This document shows positions 8,222-16,726 of a stretch of 20,308 nt of DNA, in pieces; position 1 is the first letter of the stretch, and every line of letters begins with the position of its first letter. This DNA is from Rachicladosporium sp. CCFEE 5018. Its lineage: Eukaryota; Ascomycota; Dothideomycetes; Cladosporiales; Cladosporiaceae. Position numbers and translations under genes: made by a program. Below the pieces are notes generated by a model. It was not told the origin of the DNA. It did no database searches and saw only the letters and a program-made list of their open reading frames with translations. The stretch spans positions 913,841 to 934,148 of the forward strand of contig KZ111145.1 of NCBI GenBank assembly GCA_002077045.2, given 5' to 3'.

Positions 8222-11200
8222 TCACGCGATATCCAACGCGCCCTTCGCAACCCTAGCAACCTCTTCCACCAAACCTCTCCCCTGCTTTGTCCTCGCAATC
8301 CCCTCCTCAGCCAGACTCCCAGCAACAACCCTATCCTCCAGGCTCCTCTCACCTCTGCACAAACCCTCCAAATCCCCTCTCACGATATCCTCCTTGTAAG
8401 CCAGAGTCTCAACTTCACTCCCGTCCACGCCCTCCGCAGCTCCAATATCCGCAGCCGCGCGAAGCGAAGACGAGATGAGGAGGAGTGACCGGGCTTCCTT
8501 TACAAGGCCGAGAGTGACTTGACCGGCGTGCGGATCTCTTGGTGACGGGCTGCGAGGTGATAGTGCTGTGGAAGCACGCTCGAGCTGCTCGGGGAAGGAG
8601 TTGAGGAAGGCGCTGATTTGGGGTGCTATCCGCGGTCCTAGGGCGGAGAGGAAGTGCAGACATATTGGTAGGAAGCCCTCGGCCCACACTGCGAAGAGTC
8701 GAGGCTGCTGGTCGAAGGGTCCCACGCCAGAGTGACGGCGAAAGACATCGCTCATGGAGGCAGAGCTGAGGGCCACGAGCGCGCCGTCATCTGCTACTTG
8801 CTCGGCAAGAGGCGGGATTGAGGTAAGCGTGACGAGGAGCTGGATCGCGAGTTCTCCGTATACGTTGTCGTCGCCAATCTGTCTCGAGAGGCTGTGAGAC
8901 CACGAGAAGAGACTCAGTGCACCGCGAGCTAAGTTTACGTAGGTAAATGTCTGAGCAAGCTGAGCATGAAGACTTGCAGCGCCCGGCACTGCGAGAATGC
9001 CGCGCAGCAGGGAGGTAATGAGCGCAAAATTCGAAGGCAAGGCGAGCGACGTCGAGCTATGTAGATTTGCGCAAAGAGCACGGAAGGCTGGCGCGATGGT
9101 GTGAACTGCAATGTCTAGTGCTATCGAGCCTGTCTGCGTGGCCTGCAGTGGCGGCGCTCGTTCACCGGTCGTAGGCGAGATGTAGATGTGAGGTCGCAAT
9201 GCAAGATACAGCATCTGCAGTAGGGCGGTGTAGTATGTCAAGTCCTCGGGTAGCGTGGCAACATCGTAGTTGGCTGGACTGCTCTTCACGAGACTCCAGG
9301 CCACTGGCAGCAGTGTCTTCATCTCAGGCTCCGATGCCTTGGCAGTAGTTAATCGCTCGACCAGTACGAATGCAAGCTCTGCTCTTGTCTGCAGCATCTC
9401 CGCCGCGTACGGTGTCTCCAGTGTCGCCTCGAGATTGGCCTCCAATGCCTGCTTGGCTGCTACAATCATCACGGGTCGTAGGGTAGGCTCAGCCTGCACG
9501 CTGTCTGCCAGCTCGGACGCTAGCGTCCTCCAGCTCTGCAGCAGTCTCGTTTCGGCATCTACTAAGCTCAAGTTGAGGTTCGCATTCTGCATCTCCCTCT
9601 GGAATCCGCGCTCGCCTGCCCATCCACCGAGGTGCCCAAGCACTCTGTCAGCGAGCTCGACGTCGTAGACATGTGCATCGCCAATCTCAGCCGGACTCAC
9701 TGCTGTCCGTCGGAAAGCCGTAATGTCCACGCCCATTCGTTCGGGCAGGTTCCTGGCCAGATTCCAGTGGAGCGAGACATTGTAGCCATCCACCCGCGCC
9801 GCATGTGATGCGAGGAACCCCAATCTAGGGATCATCAGATTAAGTAGCGACTTGTCTCCGACTTCCGACGAGGCATGCAAATTGACTGCTAAGATCTCGG
9901 AGATGAGTGAAGCCATGATATATTCCTTCGCGGTCAGTGCCTCATTCACACTATGCCCGCCTCGAGCAGCAGGTCGCAGCTCCTCAAGCCAAGCAAGTGC
10001 GTTCTGGACAAAGTCACCCTTGCGTACCTCCGTGGTTGCGAAGATCCAGGCTTCTTGCGCTCGGGCTATGAACGTGAGAAGAGCTATGGCACGATTAGGC
10101 GGAAGATCGCGGATGCCTGCTAGTTGCTCGAGGGCATATGCCAGTACGGTCGTGCCCTTCGTGGCAGTCGATGGACTGCCGTTGAGTGTCCGCAGTTTCT
10201 CTCTGGGCAGGCTGCCGGTCAGCAAGTACATGGCGAAGAAGTGCTGATTGCCAGCTTGTAGTACGGCTGAGAAGAATGCCCATATTGCGCATTCCGTGGC
10301 GCTGTCTTTGGAGGGAATGTCGAGGTGCGAGAGCAGCGCAAGGAGGTGCTTCGTAGAGGGCGCCGAGAGTTGACTCAAGACTGAGGGTACCTCATCAGTA
10401 GTTGACCTGCTCGGATCACCCGAGCTTGATGTGGTCAACACCTCATTCAGCAACTCAGCAATAGGCGTCTTGAAGCTTGAGCTTGTGGCGAAGAGCGCAG
10501 CAAGCGTTGGCATTGCTTTCACCGTCTCCGCTGCGACAGCGCCGGTCGGCTCTTCGCTATGCCTGGCCGTCCGGATCATTGTCGTCAGGTGCGACAATGC
10601 AGCGATGGTCTGCGTTGTGATGACTTGGCGCCGTGAGGTTGCGAGCGAATTGTCACTCAGCGCAAGGCCCTGTTGGAGTGCTACCAGAATCGGCGTCATC
10701 GAAAGCGCTGACATCGCATGCGCCGCAGCTGCTGGTGCAAGGACACCGGCCAGACTAAAGCCTGCATAAGTCGCGTCGCCCGGTGGACCTGCTCCGTATG
10801 CAGATTTCAACAACGTCGTCGCAGTGGACAACAATGCGGTGACGATGTCGATGCGCTCTTCGGCGATTGTGAACTCCCACTCATCCACGCTTCTCAGTAT
10901 ATCATTGGCCAGTGTCGTGAAAGAAGTCAAGACAGCACTGATAGTCCGCTCCGGTGTTTCTTCTGCATTCTCCATGGGCGAGTCCCATCTCCGTCTACTT
11001 GACGGTACTTCCATCTTCATTGCCGGTCTCCGTCGCACAAGTCCAGTAATGGCATCGTCTACCAGGTCGGTAAACAGCTTTGAGCAAGCACTCAAGAAGC
11101 GGAATCGTCCAGTCGGTACCTCTGCAGCAGACACCACAGCCACGAAGCCGCTGATGCCCGATTCGATGCCTAGTAGAGCGCTCCTGACAAGCCATGACCA

Positions 11201-13597
11201 CACGCGCTCGGGTGAGAAACTCGTGAGAATGGTAAAGAATGCAATGCATGATACTAGCAGCTCCAGACTCCCTTCTCCGGCGCTGCGATGGTGAAATGCC
11301 ATGAGCTCGGTGTCCGCTAATTCGGCGATCACGCCAACGATGTCGCTATTGGCACTGAGCACATCGCCGAAGCGGCCGAGAATGTGCTCTGCATGATCTC
11401 TCATCGATGCAGCTTTGAGCAGCGCGGTAATCAGGTCGACGATCTCTGCCGCTGTGAAGTTGTCGAGTGGCGACTTAGGCTCCGCAACAAGACGGTCAGA
11501 ATTGGACAGAAGAGTGGAGAGGAGGGCACCCAGATACGCAAGGCCGGAGTGCTGATGCTCCCACTTGAAGACGAAGGGCCTACTGTCGGGATTCAGTACA
11601 GTTCCCAGTGTGCCTGACTTTACGAGCGTAGCTTCGTGCATATCAGAGCCATTTGTCGAGACAAGCGCAGTGGATGTCCCAACGCTCGCTGCGTGCGAGA
11701 AGGCCGGTCCAGCCGTGAAAAGTGACCAATCAGTCGTGAGCTGCACCTGATTCTGACCCTCGTCTTCGTTGACGATCTGGTAGTCCCTGAATTGCGAAGA
11801 CGATAACAATGTCATGCTGTCCAAATTGTCAAGATACTGCATCGCGATGGACTCCCCGCCGGATGGAGCAGTACTCAGTGACGCAAGAGCAGTGGATAGC
11901 CGGAGCACTGGTGACAGCTCGTATGGATATCGAGCCAAGACCTGCTCGAGTAGGTACATTCTGAAGGCCGGGGTATCGAATGCATACTTGGCGAGCTGTC
12001 CCGATGCTTGAGATAAATGCTTCCCTGGCACGTCAGGTCCAAGGAGTGAGAATGCAGCACCGAGCACTTCCTCGCCATACTGGATCAGTGGCAGACTGAC
12101 CTGCAAGACGTCGAAAAGTACTATCCGGCCAGCCACCGTAATGGGTGTATCTGCAGGTGCTGACATTGAGTCCGAAATGACAGCACTCAGTCTTTCGATG
12201 ACTTGATGTACGTGCATGCTATCGACGGCAGCAGCCGCGAAGTAGCGCGCAGGTTCGCTCTGCTGCTCACCAAGGGTATGGTCTTGAAGTACGTCCAAGA
12301 TCCTCTCCATGACCATCATTGGTCTTTGCCCGCGGCTCGATGATCTTGGAGCGGTTGGACTGTCATTCGCAGTCTCATCCGTAATGAGGCGCTGCGTCGT
12401 CACGCACTCGCTGATTGACTGCGTGATCAAGCTCCATGCGTATATCGCAGGGCTTGCGAGTTGGGCATTGGCTTCGGTGGCGGATAAGAGCACGCTGTTG
12501 ACCTCCTTCATGCATTGCTCGTTGGCGTAGTAGCAGTCAGTGCGTGTCAGTTCTGGGTAGGCAACGCCGCTAGCTTCTGCCTCCGTTCTACTGGCTATAT
12601 CGCTGACTGTCCGTGTGAGGTTGAGCAGTGCCACGCTGATAATGGAGCCGAGGCACTGTATTGTTGGTATGTAGATTTGCGATGCGGGACTCAGCGGCGT
12701 CATCTCGGCGAAGAACGCGCTGTCGCCCATCAACTTGTACCAGCTTATGACATCCGCAGATCTCGCAGGCGCCTCGGAGGCGTAGACGGTGGACAGCAAT
12801 ATGCGTAGCACGTTGATCAAGTCGAGCAGCATGTGATCCGAGTAGAGTGCTTCGAGCAAGGGTCGTTGCTTGATGGCGCTTGGCCACTGTCCGACATCTA
12901 TCAGACTCCGCAGGGTATGTATGCACGCGCCGGGTGAAGTAGATGATCGTGTCATCTCTTCGGATATCGACTTTGCACAGAGTCCGAGCCAAGTTTGGGC
13001 TCGAGGACTACTTGTGTCGGTCGCGAGCCCGGCCAGTACTGCACTGCAAGCTCGCACCGCACTTGTCTCCTCAACCCATGTTCGCAGCAGTCTTGACCTT
13101 CGTTTCTCCGTGACTTGATCCTGGCCATCGACCTGCCCACTCGATCCGCCATCGTTGAAGCGGACTCGTTTCCGCGCTGGCCCGTCATCTTCGGCCTCCA
13201 GTCTGCCCAGCACAAGGTCTGCCGGTCGAGCTTGCCACTCTACGATCACACATCGCAACGCGGATAGCTCGTCGATGCCCACTTCCCTGCTCAGCCATGT
13301 TGCGTCGTCCTTGAGTTGCTGCAAGTCGTACTGCCCACTGGGCGACTGCGTGACATGGATTTGTGCAGTCTTGTCGTCATATGCCGCCTTGGATGCTGGT
13401 GAAGGCGCAGACAATGGTTGCAGTGGCTGCGACAGCACTGAGCGGGTAGATGGGTCCCTAATGAAGGTTTCGATTGTGGAGTCGGAGGCCGCAGAGTCGA
13501 TGTTGCTCAGCAGATCTCGAGCTATTGTCCATGGAAGTACTGGAGAAGCTCCTGAGAGGCATGCATGCAATGGCGGAAAATAATTCGAAGTGGCCAT
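8222..13597 (-). CDS. NUP188: Nucleoporin Nup188
   Basis: A single uninterrupted frame of 1791 residues. The start is the ATG at 13597 (AAC ATG G, strong context), giving MATSNYFPPLHACLSG, the usual fungal Nup188 opening; the frame extends seven codons further up, but only from a GTG. Nup188 is a large alpha-solenoid of the nuclear pore inner ring that binds Nic96 and is a paralogue of Nup192. Visible family signs are WLSREVGIDELSALR near residue 101 followed by VEWQARP, an SH3-like insertion around residues 625-685 with SGTLGTVLNP just before FKWEHQHSGLAYLG, and LPPNRAIALLTFIARAQE in the second half. A basic patch ARKRVRF lies near residue 141. Total length matches the family. It is divergent from the NDUFB7 gene at 13905. 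Confidence 0.9.
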   Translation of the reverse strand: MATSNYFPPLHACLSGASPVLPWTIARDLLSNIDSAASDSTIETFIRDPSTRSVLSQPLQPLSAPSPASKAAYDDKTAQIHVTQSPSGQYDLQQLKDDATWLSREVGIDELSALRCVIVEWQARPADLVLGRLEAEDDGPARKRVRFNDGGSSGQVDGQDQVTEKRRSRLLRTWVEETSAVRACSAVLAGLATDTSSPRAQTWLGLCAKSISEEMTRSSTSPGACIHTLRSLIDVGQWPSAIKQRPLLEALYSDHMLLDLINVLRILLSTVYASEAPARSADVISWYKLMGDSAFFAEMTPLSPASQIYIPTIQCLGSIISVALLNLTRTVSDIASRTEAEASGVAYPELTRTDCYYANEQCMKEVNSVLLSATEANAQLASPAIYAWSLITQSISECVTTQRLITDETANDSPTAPRSSSRGQRPMMVMERILDVLQDHTLGEQQSEPARYFAAAAVDSMHVHQVIERLSAVISDSMSAPADTPITVAGRIVLFDVLQVSLPLIQYGEEVLGAAFSLLGPDVPGKHLSQASGQLAKYAFDTPAFRMYLLEQVLARYPYELSPVLRLSTALASLSTAPSGGESIAMQYLDNLDSMTLLSSSQFRDYQIVNEDEGQNQVQLTTDWSLFTAGPAFSHAASVGTSTALVSTNGSDMHEATLVKSGTLGTVLNPDSRPFVFKWEHQHSGLAYLGALLSTLLSNSDRLVAEPKSPLDNFTAAEIVDLITALLKAASMRDHAEHILGRFGDVLSANSDIVGVIAELADTELMAFHHRSAGEGSLELLVSCIAFFTILTSFSPERVWSWLVRSALLGIESGISGFVAVVSAAEVPTGRFRFLSACSKLFTDLVDDAITGLVRRRPAMKMEVPSSRRRWDSPMENAEETPERTISAVLTSFTTLANDILRSVDEWEFTIAEERIDIVTALLSTATTLLKSAYGAGPPGDATYAGFSLAGVLAPAAAAHAMSALSMTPILVALQQGLALSDNSLATSRRQVITTQTIAALSHLTTMIRTARHSEEPTGAVAAETVKAMPTLAALFATSSSFKTPIAELLNEVLTTSSSGDPSRSTTDEVPSVLSQLSAPSTKHLLALLSHLDIPSKDSATECAIWAFFSAVLQAGNQHFFAMYLLTGSLPREKLRTLNGSPSTATKGTTVLAYALEQLAGIRDLPPNRAIALLTFIARAQEAWIFATTEVRKGDFVQNALAWLEELRPAARGGHSVNEALTAKEYIMASLISEILAVNLHASSEVGDKSLLNLMIPRLGFLASHAARVDGYNVSLHWNLARNLPERMGVDITAFRRTAVSPAEIGDAHVYDVELADRVLGHLGGWAGERGFQREMQNANLNLSLVDAETRLLQSWRTLASELADSVQAEPTLRPVMIVAAKQALEANLEATLETPYAAEMLQTRAELAFVLVERLTTAKASEPEMKTLLPVAWSLVKSSPANYDVATLPEDLTYYTALLQMLYLALRPHIYISPTTGERAPPLQATQTGSIALDIAVHTIAPAFRALCANLHSSTSLALPSNFALITSLLRGILAVPGAASLHAQLAQTFTYVNLARGALSLFSWSHSLSRQIGDDNVYGELAIQLLVTLTSIPPLAEQVADDGALVALSSASMSDVFRRHSGVGPFDQQPRLFAVWAEGFLPICLHFLSALGPRIAPQISAFLNSFPEQLERASTALSPRSPSPRDPHAGQVTLGLVKEARSLLLISSSLRAAADIGAAEGVDGSEVETLAYKEDIVRGDLEGLCRGERSLEDRVVAGSLAEEGIARTKQGRGLVEEVARVAKGALDIA

Positions 13598-13904
13598 GTT
13601 GGAAGTAATGCCTTCCACGCAATTTGATTCGAACGGTCCTAGGGCGCCAATGAAAGGAACGCGAGCTGCACTGTCCCCATGTCTCTTACCGCCTCTACAG
13701 CCCCGTCGATGATTGTGTTAGAGACAGCAAGTGATGTTGGATATCTCCCCTTCAGTCGCGTGAAGCGCGTGAAACCGCCAAAAGTTGCTCCCCCCGGCTC
13801 GGCCGAATCAAGCAAGCCCGCTTAGTCACCTATGTCTAGCTTCCTCATCAGACCGCACCTCACACGAGAGTCGCGCGCATGCTATCGGACATCGCAGGCC
13901 CAGC
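13598..13904. promoter_or_regulatory. Divergent promoter region shared by Nup188 and NDUFB7
   Basis: The 307 bp between the two start codons must hold both promoters and leaders. A CCAAT pentamer is present at 13647-13651 (+). No TATA box was seen, which fits housekeeping genes. No tRNA-like gene was found, although GTTCGAATC on the - strand near 13630 resembles an isolated B box. Confidence 0.6.
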
Positions 13905-13908
13905 ATGA
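13879..13908 (+). promoter_or_regulatory. Upstream ORF overlapping the NDUFB7 start
   Basis: An ATG at 13879 opens a nine-codon frame (MLSDIAGPA) whose TGA overlaps the NDUFB7 start codon as ATGA at 13905-13908. If the transcript begins upstream of 13879, scanning ribosomes would meet this start first. The transcription start is not visible from sequence. Confidence 0.35.
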
Positions 13909-14313
13909 CGGTCACCGAAACAGTAAAGGAAGCCATTGGGCTTGGCCATGATGCGCCGGTCTCGTCAGCAATCCGTGAGGACTAATGCGACTGTCTTATG
14001 CCGACTAACTGCTCACACACTTCCTCCCAGCTGCTACTCGCAAACAAATGTCCGATGCTCGACTCCCACTCCAATACCGCGACTCATGCGCCCACCTCCT
14101 CATACCTCTGAACAAATGCCGAGTGCAGAACTACTACATGCCGTGGACTTGCACAGTGAGTCCTTCCTCATGAGGTGAATTCAGCACAAGGAGCTCACAA
14201 GAGAGCAGGACGAACGACACGGCTACGAGAAGTGCCAGTACGAGGAATTCAAGATACGAGTAAAGAAGATGGAGGAGCTGAGAGCAGAGCGGGGAGGTGA
14301 GAGGAGTAATTGA
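13905..14313 (+). CDS. NDUFB7: NADH:ubiquinone oxidoreductase subunit NDUFB7 (B18), complex I
   Basis: Three exons: 13905-13974, 14031-14155 and 14209-14313. Intron 1 (56 bp) has donor GTGAGG, branch ACTAAC and acceptor CCCAG. Intron 2 (53 bp) has donor GTGAGT and acceptor AGCAG. The 99-residue product contains LPLQYRDSCAHLLIPLNKCR and then ERHGYEKCQYEEF, the hallmark of NDUFB7. The twin CX9C pattern is exact: Cys43/Cys53 and Cys64/Cys74. It is an accessory subunit of the complex I membrane arm on the intermembrane-space side, and the CX9C cysteines form the two disulfides of a CHCH fold, normally imported by the Mia40 route. Residue 2 is Thr, so there is no Gly for the N-myristoylation known in mammals. 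The ATG has A at -3. The spliced frame and cysteine spacing agree so well that I consider the model firm. Confidence 0.92.
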
Positions 14314-14585
14314 GGTGTTTCATCGAATTGTACTGGAGGCGCACAGCCAGGAGGGTGTACATAAGTGCAGAAGCAACGTCAAGACCATGACCTCAAACCC
14401 CTTGCTATCCAATCACCACGAGGCGCTTGACTCTCGCTAACCTCGTGCTACTGCTCCAACGAATTATGCTCGCAGCCGCATCTGCTGACAGCCATCGAGC
14501 AGGGCGTAGGAACACGGTTTTCCACCTCGACGTACCGTTTGCAGCCTGACCCGCTCACTCCAACCACCGGCTGGCCTTCAAGGAC
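14314..14585. other. Convergent intergenic spacer (NDUFB7 and BRCT gene 3' ends)
   Basis: These 272 bp lie between two stop codons facing each other (TGA at 14311-14313 and TAG at 14586-14588 on the - strand). It is expected to hold both 3' untranslated regions. I see no further feature. Confidence 0.5.
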
Positions 14586-16213
14586 CTACCCGATAATACT
14601 CTCTGCCGATTGTACCCCACTCTCTGCACCCGAGAAAGAAGCCAGCCCATCACCGCCACACTCCTGCTCCTGCATCTTGGCGTCCTCCGCGAAGAACGAT
14701 GCATGTTGAGCGAACGTTGGATCATCGAAGTTGGAGTCGAACGGATCGGCTGGTGTGAACGTCTGGCCTGGATTGTAGAAGTTCATCGGAGGCTGGGTCT
14801 CGAAGTTGATGCCTGCAGCCCAGTCGTAAGTCTTGTCTTGCGTCAGAGTGGCGCCGAAGGTGGGCAGCGAAGCGCCGAGCTGCTCGATTGTGGTGTTGGC
14901 GCTGAAGTCACCGTCCGACAATCCGGTAGCTGGTTGGCTGGCAGTGGCAGGCGTGACGGGAGTGACGTCGAACGACCCAGTAGGTGTTGTCCCAGAAGAC
15001 TCCTCCATCGGTGCAGGCTGGTCATCAGTCATGCTCGGCGACTTGGGTTCGACTGGCCACTGCAGACTACCCTCCTGCTCATTGTCGAGGTCTAGCTCGA
15101 TAGCACCTCCCGCCTTGGCTCCTGGCACCTCTTCATCACCCTGATACTTGAACATCCTCCTCTCCAACTTGATCATCTCACTGGATCTCCGCTGATCGGG
15201 ACCTTGTTTACGATCCGCCCAGCGCACACCAGTAAGCTCGAGGAACGTATGCTCGAAGTACCGCTTCGCAGTCGCAAGGCTCGCGCCGCTGCAAGCCATG
15301 AGGTTGTTTCTCTTGCGCAACGGTGTGCCTTCGAAGTGGATGTTCGTGGAGTATTGCTTTGCAATTCCTGGGCCGGGTTTGGACTCGTGAATCTGGAGCT
15401 GCAATGTATAGTCAGTGAGTCTATTTCTCTCGCCTCATAGGCACGGCAGACACATACCACCACAACCAGGACCTCCTCACCCTTGTCTACCACACCCTTC
15501 ACGAGCCTTGCACTCCACAGCACCACCTGTCCCCTTCTCTCCCCTCCGTCCCCAACATAGACCTTCCACTTCCCCCAGTACTCCTCTCCCGCCTTCGCAT
15601 AGCCTCCTCTGCGAAGTGCCTTGTACTCCTTACGCTTCCTCACACCATCATCACGTTTGAGTTCTAATCTGAACTTTTCCTCGAAAGCCTCCTTAGCTTC
15701 CAACCTCTCTCGCTGCTCCTGCGCAATAGCCAGCTTCCGCTCAACCTCCGGATTAAGGTACTCGTCCGTGGCTTCGAAGAAAGCGCCTGTCAACAATGAC
15801 GGCATACCGCCACCTCTCGTCGAATCAGAAACCTTGGTCGTCTTTGGGGCGAGGATCTTCTCCCATAGAAACAGTCCCTCCGGGGTGCGCTTCTTGCCAT
15901 GCAGCGTATCATACAGCCAGTCCGGCGTTACAATCTTGATCAGCCCCTCCGGCTTCTGGCCCTCACCTGCAGCCTCGCGTGCCTCCTCATTGCGCTTCTT
16001 CGCCTGCTGGACAGCTTCATGCGGCTCCGTATACGTCTTCTCGGAACACACGAGATGCGTTGTGGCGTCGGTGAGCTTGTTAGCCGTGTGAGTACCTGAG
16101 CCGTGGTCGATCCAGCGAGGGACGTCGATGCGCTTGGAGATCAGCTCGCGATAGCCGAGATCAGGCCAGAGGACTGTGATGTGGAGGTTGCGGAAGTGCT
16201 TGTCTTTCGCCAT
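14586..16213 (-). CDS. BRCT-domain protein with probable WGR-like domain
   Basis: Two exons, 16213-15458 and 15398-14586, with a 59-bp phase-0 intron (GTATGT, branch CTGAC, acceptor TTGCAG), give 522 residues. Residues about 6-118 form a BRCT domain: FRNLHITV at the first strand, THLVCSE, and the conserved Trp in TPDWLYDTL (Trp99). A charged coiled-coil-like stretch (about 155-200) follows. Residues about 215-313 read KWKVYV...GQVVLWSARLV...QIHES, then a helix ending FLELTGVRW; this resembles the WGR fold found beside BRCT in poly(ADP-ribose) polymerases. No PARP catalytic domain follows; the last 170 residues are acidic, Pro/Thr/Gln-rich and probably disordered. BRCT and WGR domains act in DNA-break and chromatin signalling, so a nuclear DNA-damage role is likely but inferred. 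The intron falls inside the WGR-like part. Confidence 0.8.
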
Positions 16214-16257
16214 GATTGGGTGGATGATCGGAGAGCAGATGATGGTGGTGATGTGAG

Positions 16258-16349
16258 CTACGGGTAGGCGTGCTTGATGGTTGTCGTGATATTGGGGTGA
16301 TGGAGTGGGCTAGGGAGAAGTAGGAGGAGAAGGGAACTATTATACTTAC
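16258..16349 (-). other. Possible 5' leader intron of the BRCT gene
   Basis: On the - strand a consensus donor GAG/GTAAGT lies at 16349, 136 bp upstream of the ATG. Possible acceptors are CCCTAG (ending 16310, 40-bp intron) and CCGTAG (ending 16258, 92-bp intron). The donor is better than those of several coding introns here, but the branch site is weak. Splicing could move an upstream ATG (GTTCATGAG just before the donor) into or out of a short frame. Confidence 0.3.
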
Positions 16350-16392
16350 CTCATGAACGATAGCACGTGAGTTCACGAGCTCATGTCACGGA

Positions 16393-16412
16393 CGTCAGCT
16401 TCTCAGCTGACG
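16393..16412. repeat. Perfect inverted repeat, 8-bp arms with 4-nt loop
   Basis: CGTCAGCT-TCTC-AGCTGACG at 16393-16412, about 180 bp upstream of the BRCT gene ATG. It could be a regulator half-site pair or an RNA hairpin if transcribed. Confidence 0.5.
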
Positions 16413-16726
16413 GATGCATGAGTGAGTGTGTGAAGTGAAGTCGTGCATAGCGGAAGCGTGGAGTCGACACATGGTCGCGCCTGCACACGAGGGCGAGAGC
16501 GTACATGATATACATAGAGATGCGCACTCAGCACACGCAGAGTGGCGATGGCCTGCTGTATCGCGAAATCACAATGTGCATGTGATTGTATGTGAGAGCT
16601 GAATAAGGCTGCGCCAAACCCTTGATCCCGCCTATACCTTACTCTCGAAGAACGGATTTCAGCACGGACAACGGTGCATCGTGAAGGAGACAGTGAAGTC
16701 GACTACTCCACTTTACAAAAAAGTGC

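Larger units (their letters stand above)
16214..16726. other. Intergenic region between the BRCT gene start and the trpC stop
   Basis: 513 bp holding the BRCT gene promoter and leader (both - strand) and the trpC 3' untranslated region. It contains a possible leader intron (16258-16349), a strong hairpin (16393-16412) and a weaker inverted repeat AATCACA/TGTGATT at 16567-16587. No coding gene was seen. Confidence 0.5.

Noticed and set aside
8222..13597. Nup192 as an alternative identity for the large nucleoporin
   Set aside because: The N-terminal YFPPL start, the SH3-like insertion before FKWEHQHSGLAYLG and the overall pattern fit Nup188 better than its paralogue.
13598..13618. Seven-codon N-terminal extension of Nup188
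   Set aside because: The upstream start is GTG, while the ATG at 13597 has a strong context and matches the family N-terminus.
13622..13640. Possible tRNA gene, from a GTTCGAATC B-box-like string on the - strand
   Set aside because: No A box at the right distance and no acceptor or T stem can be paired.
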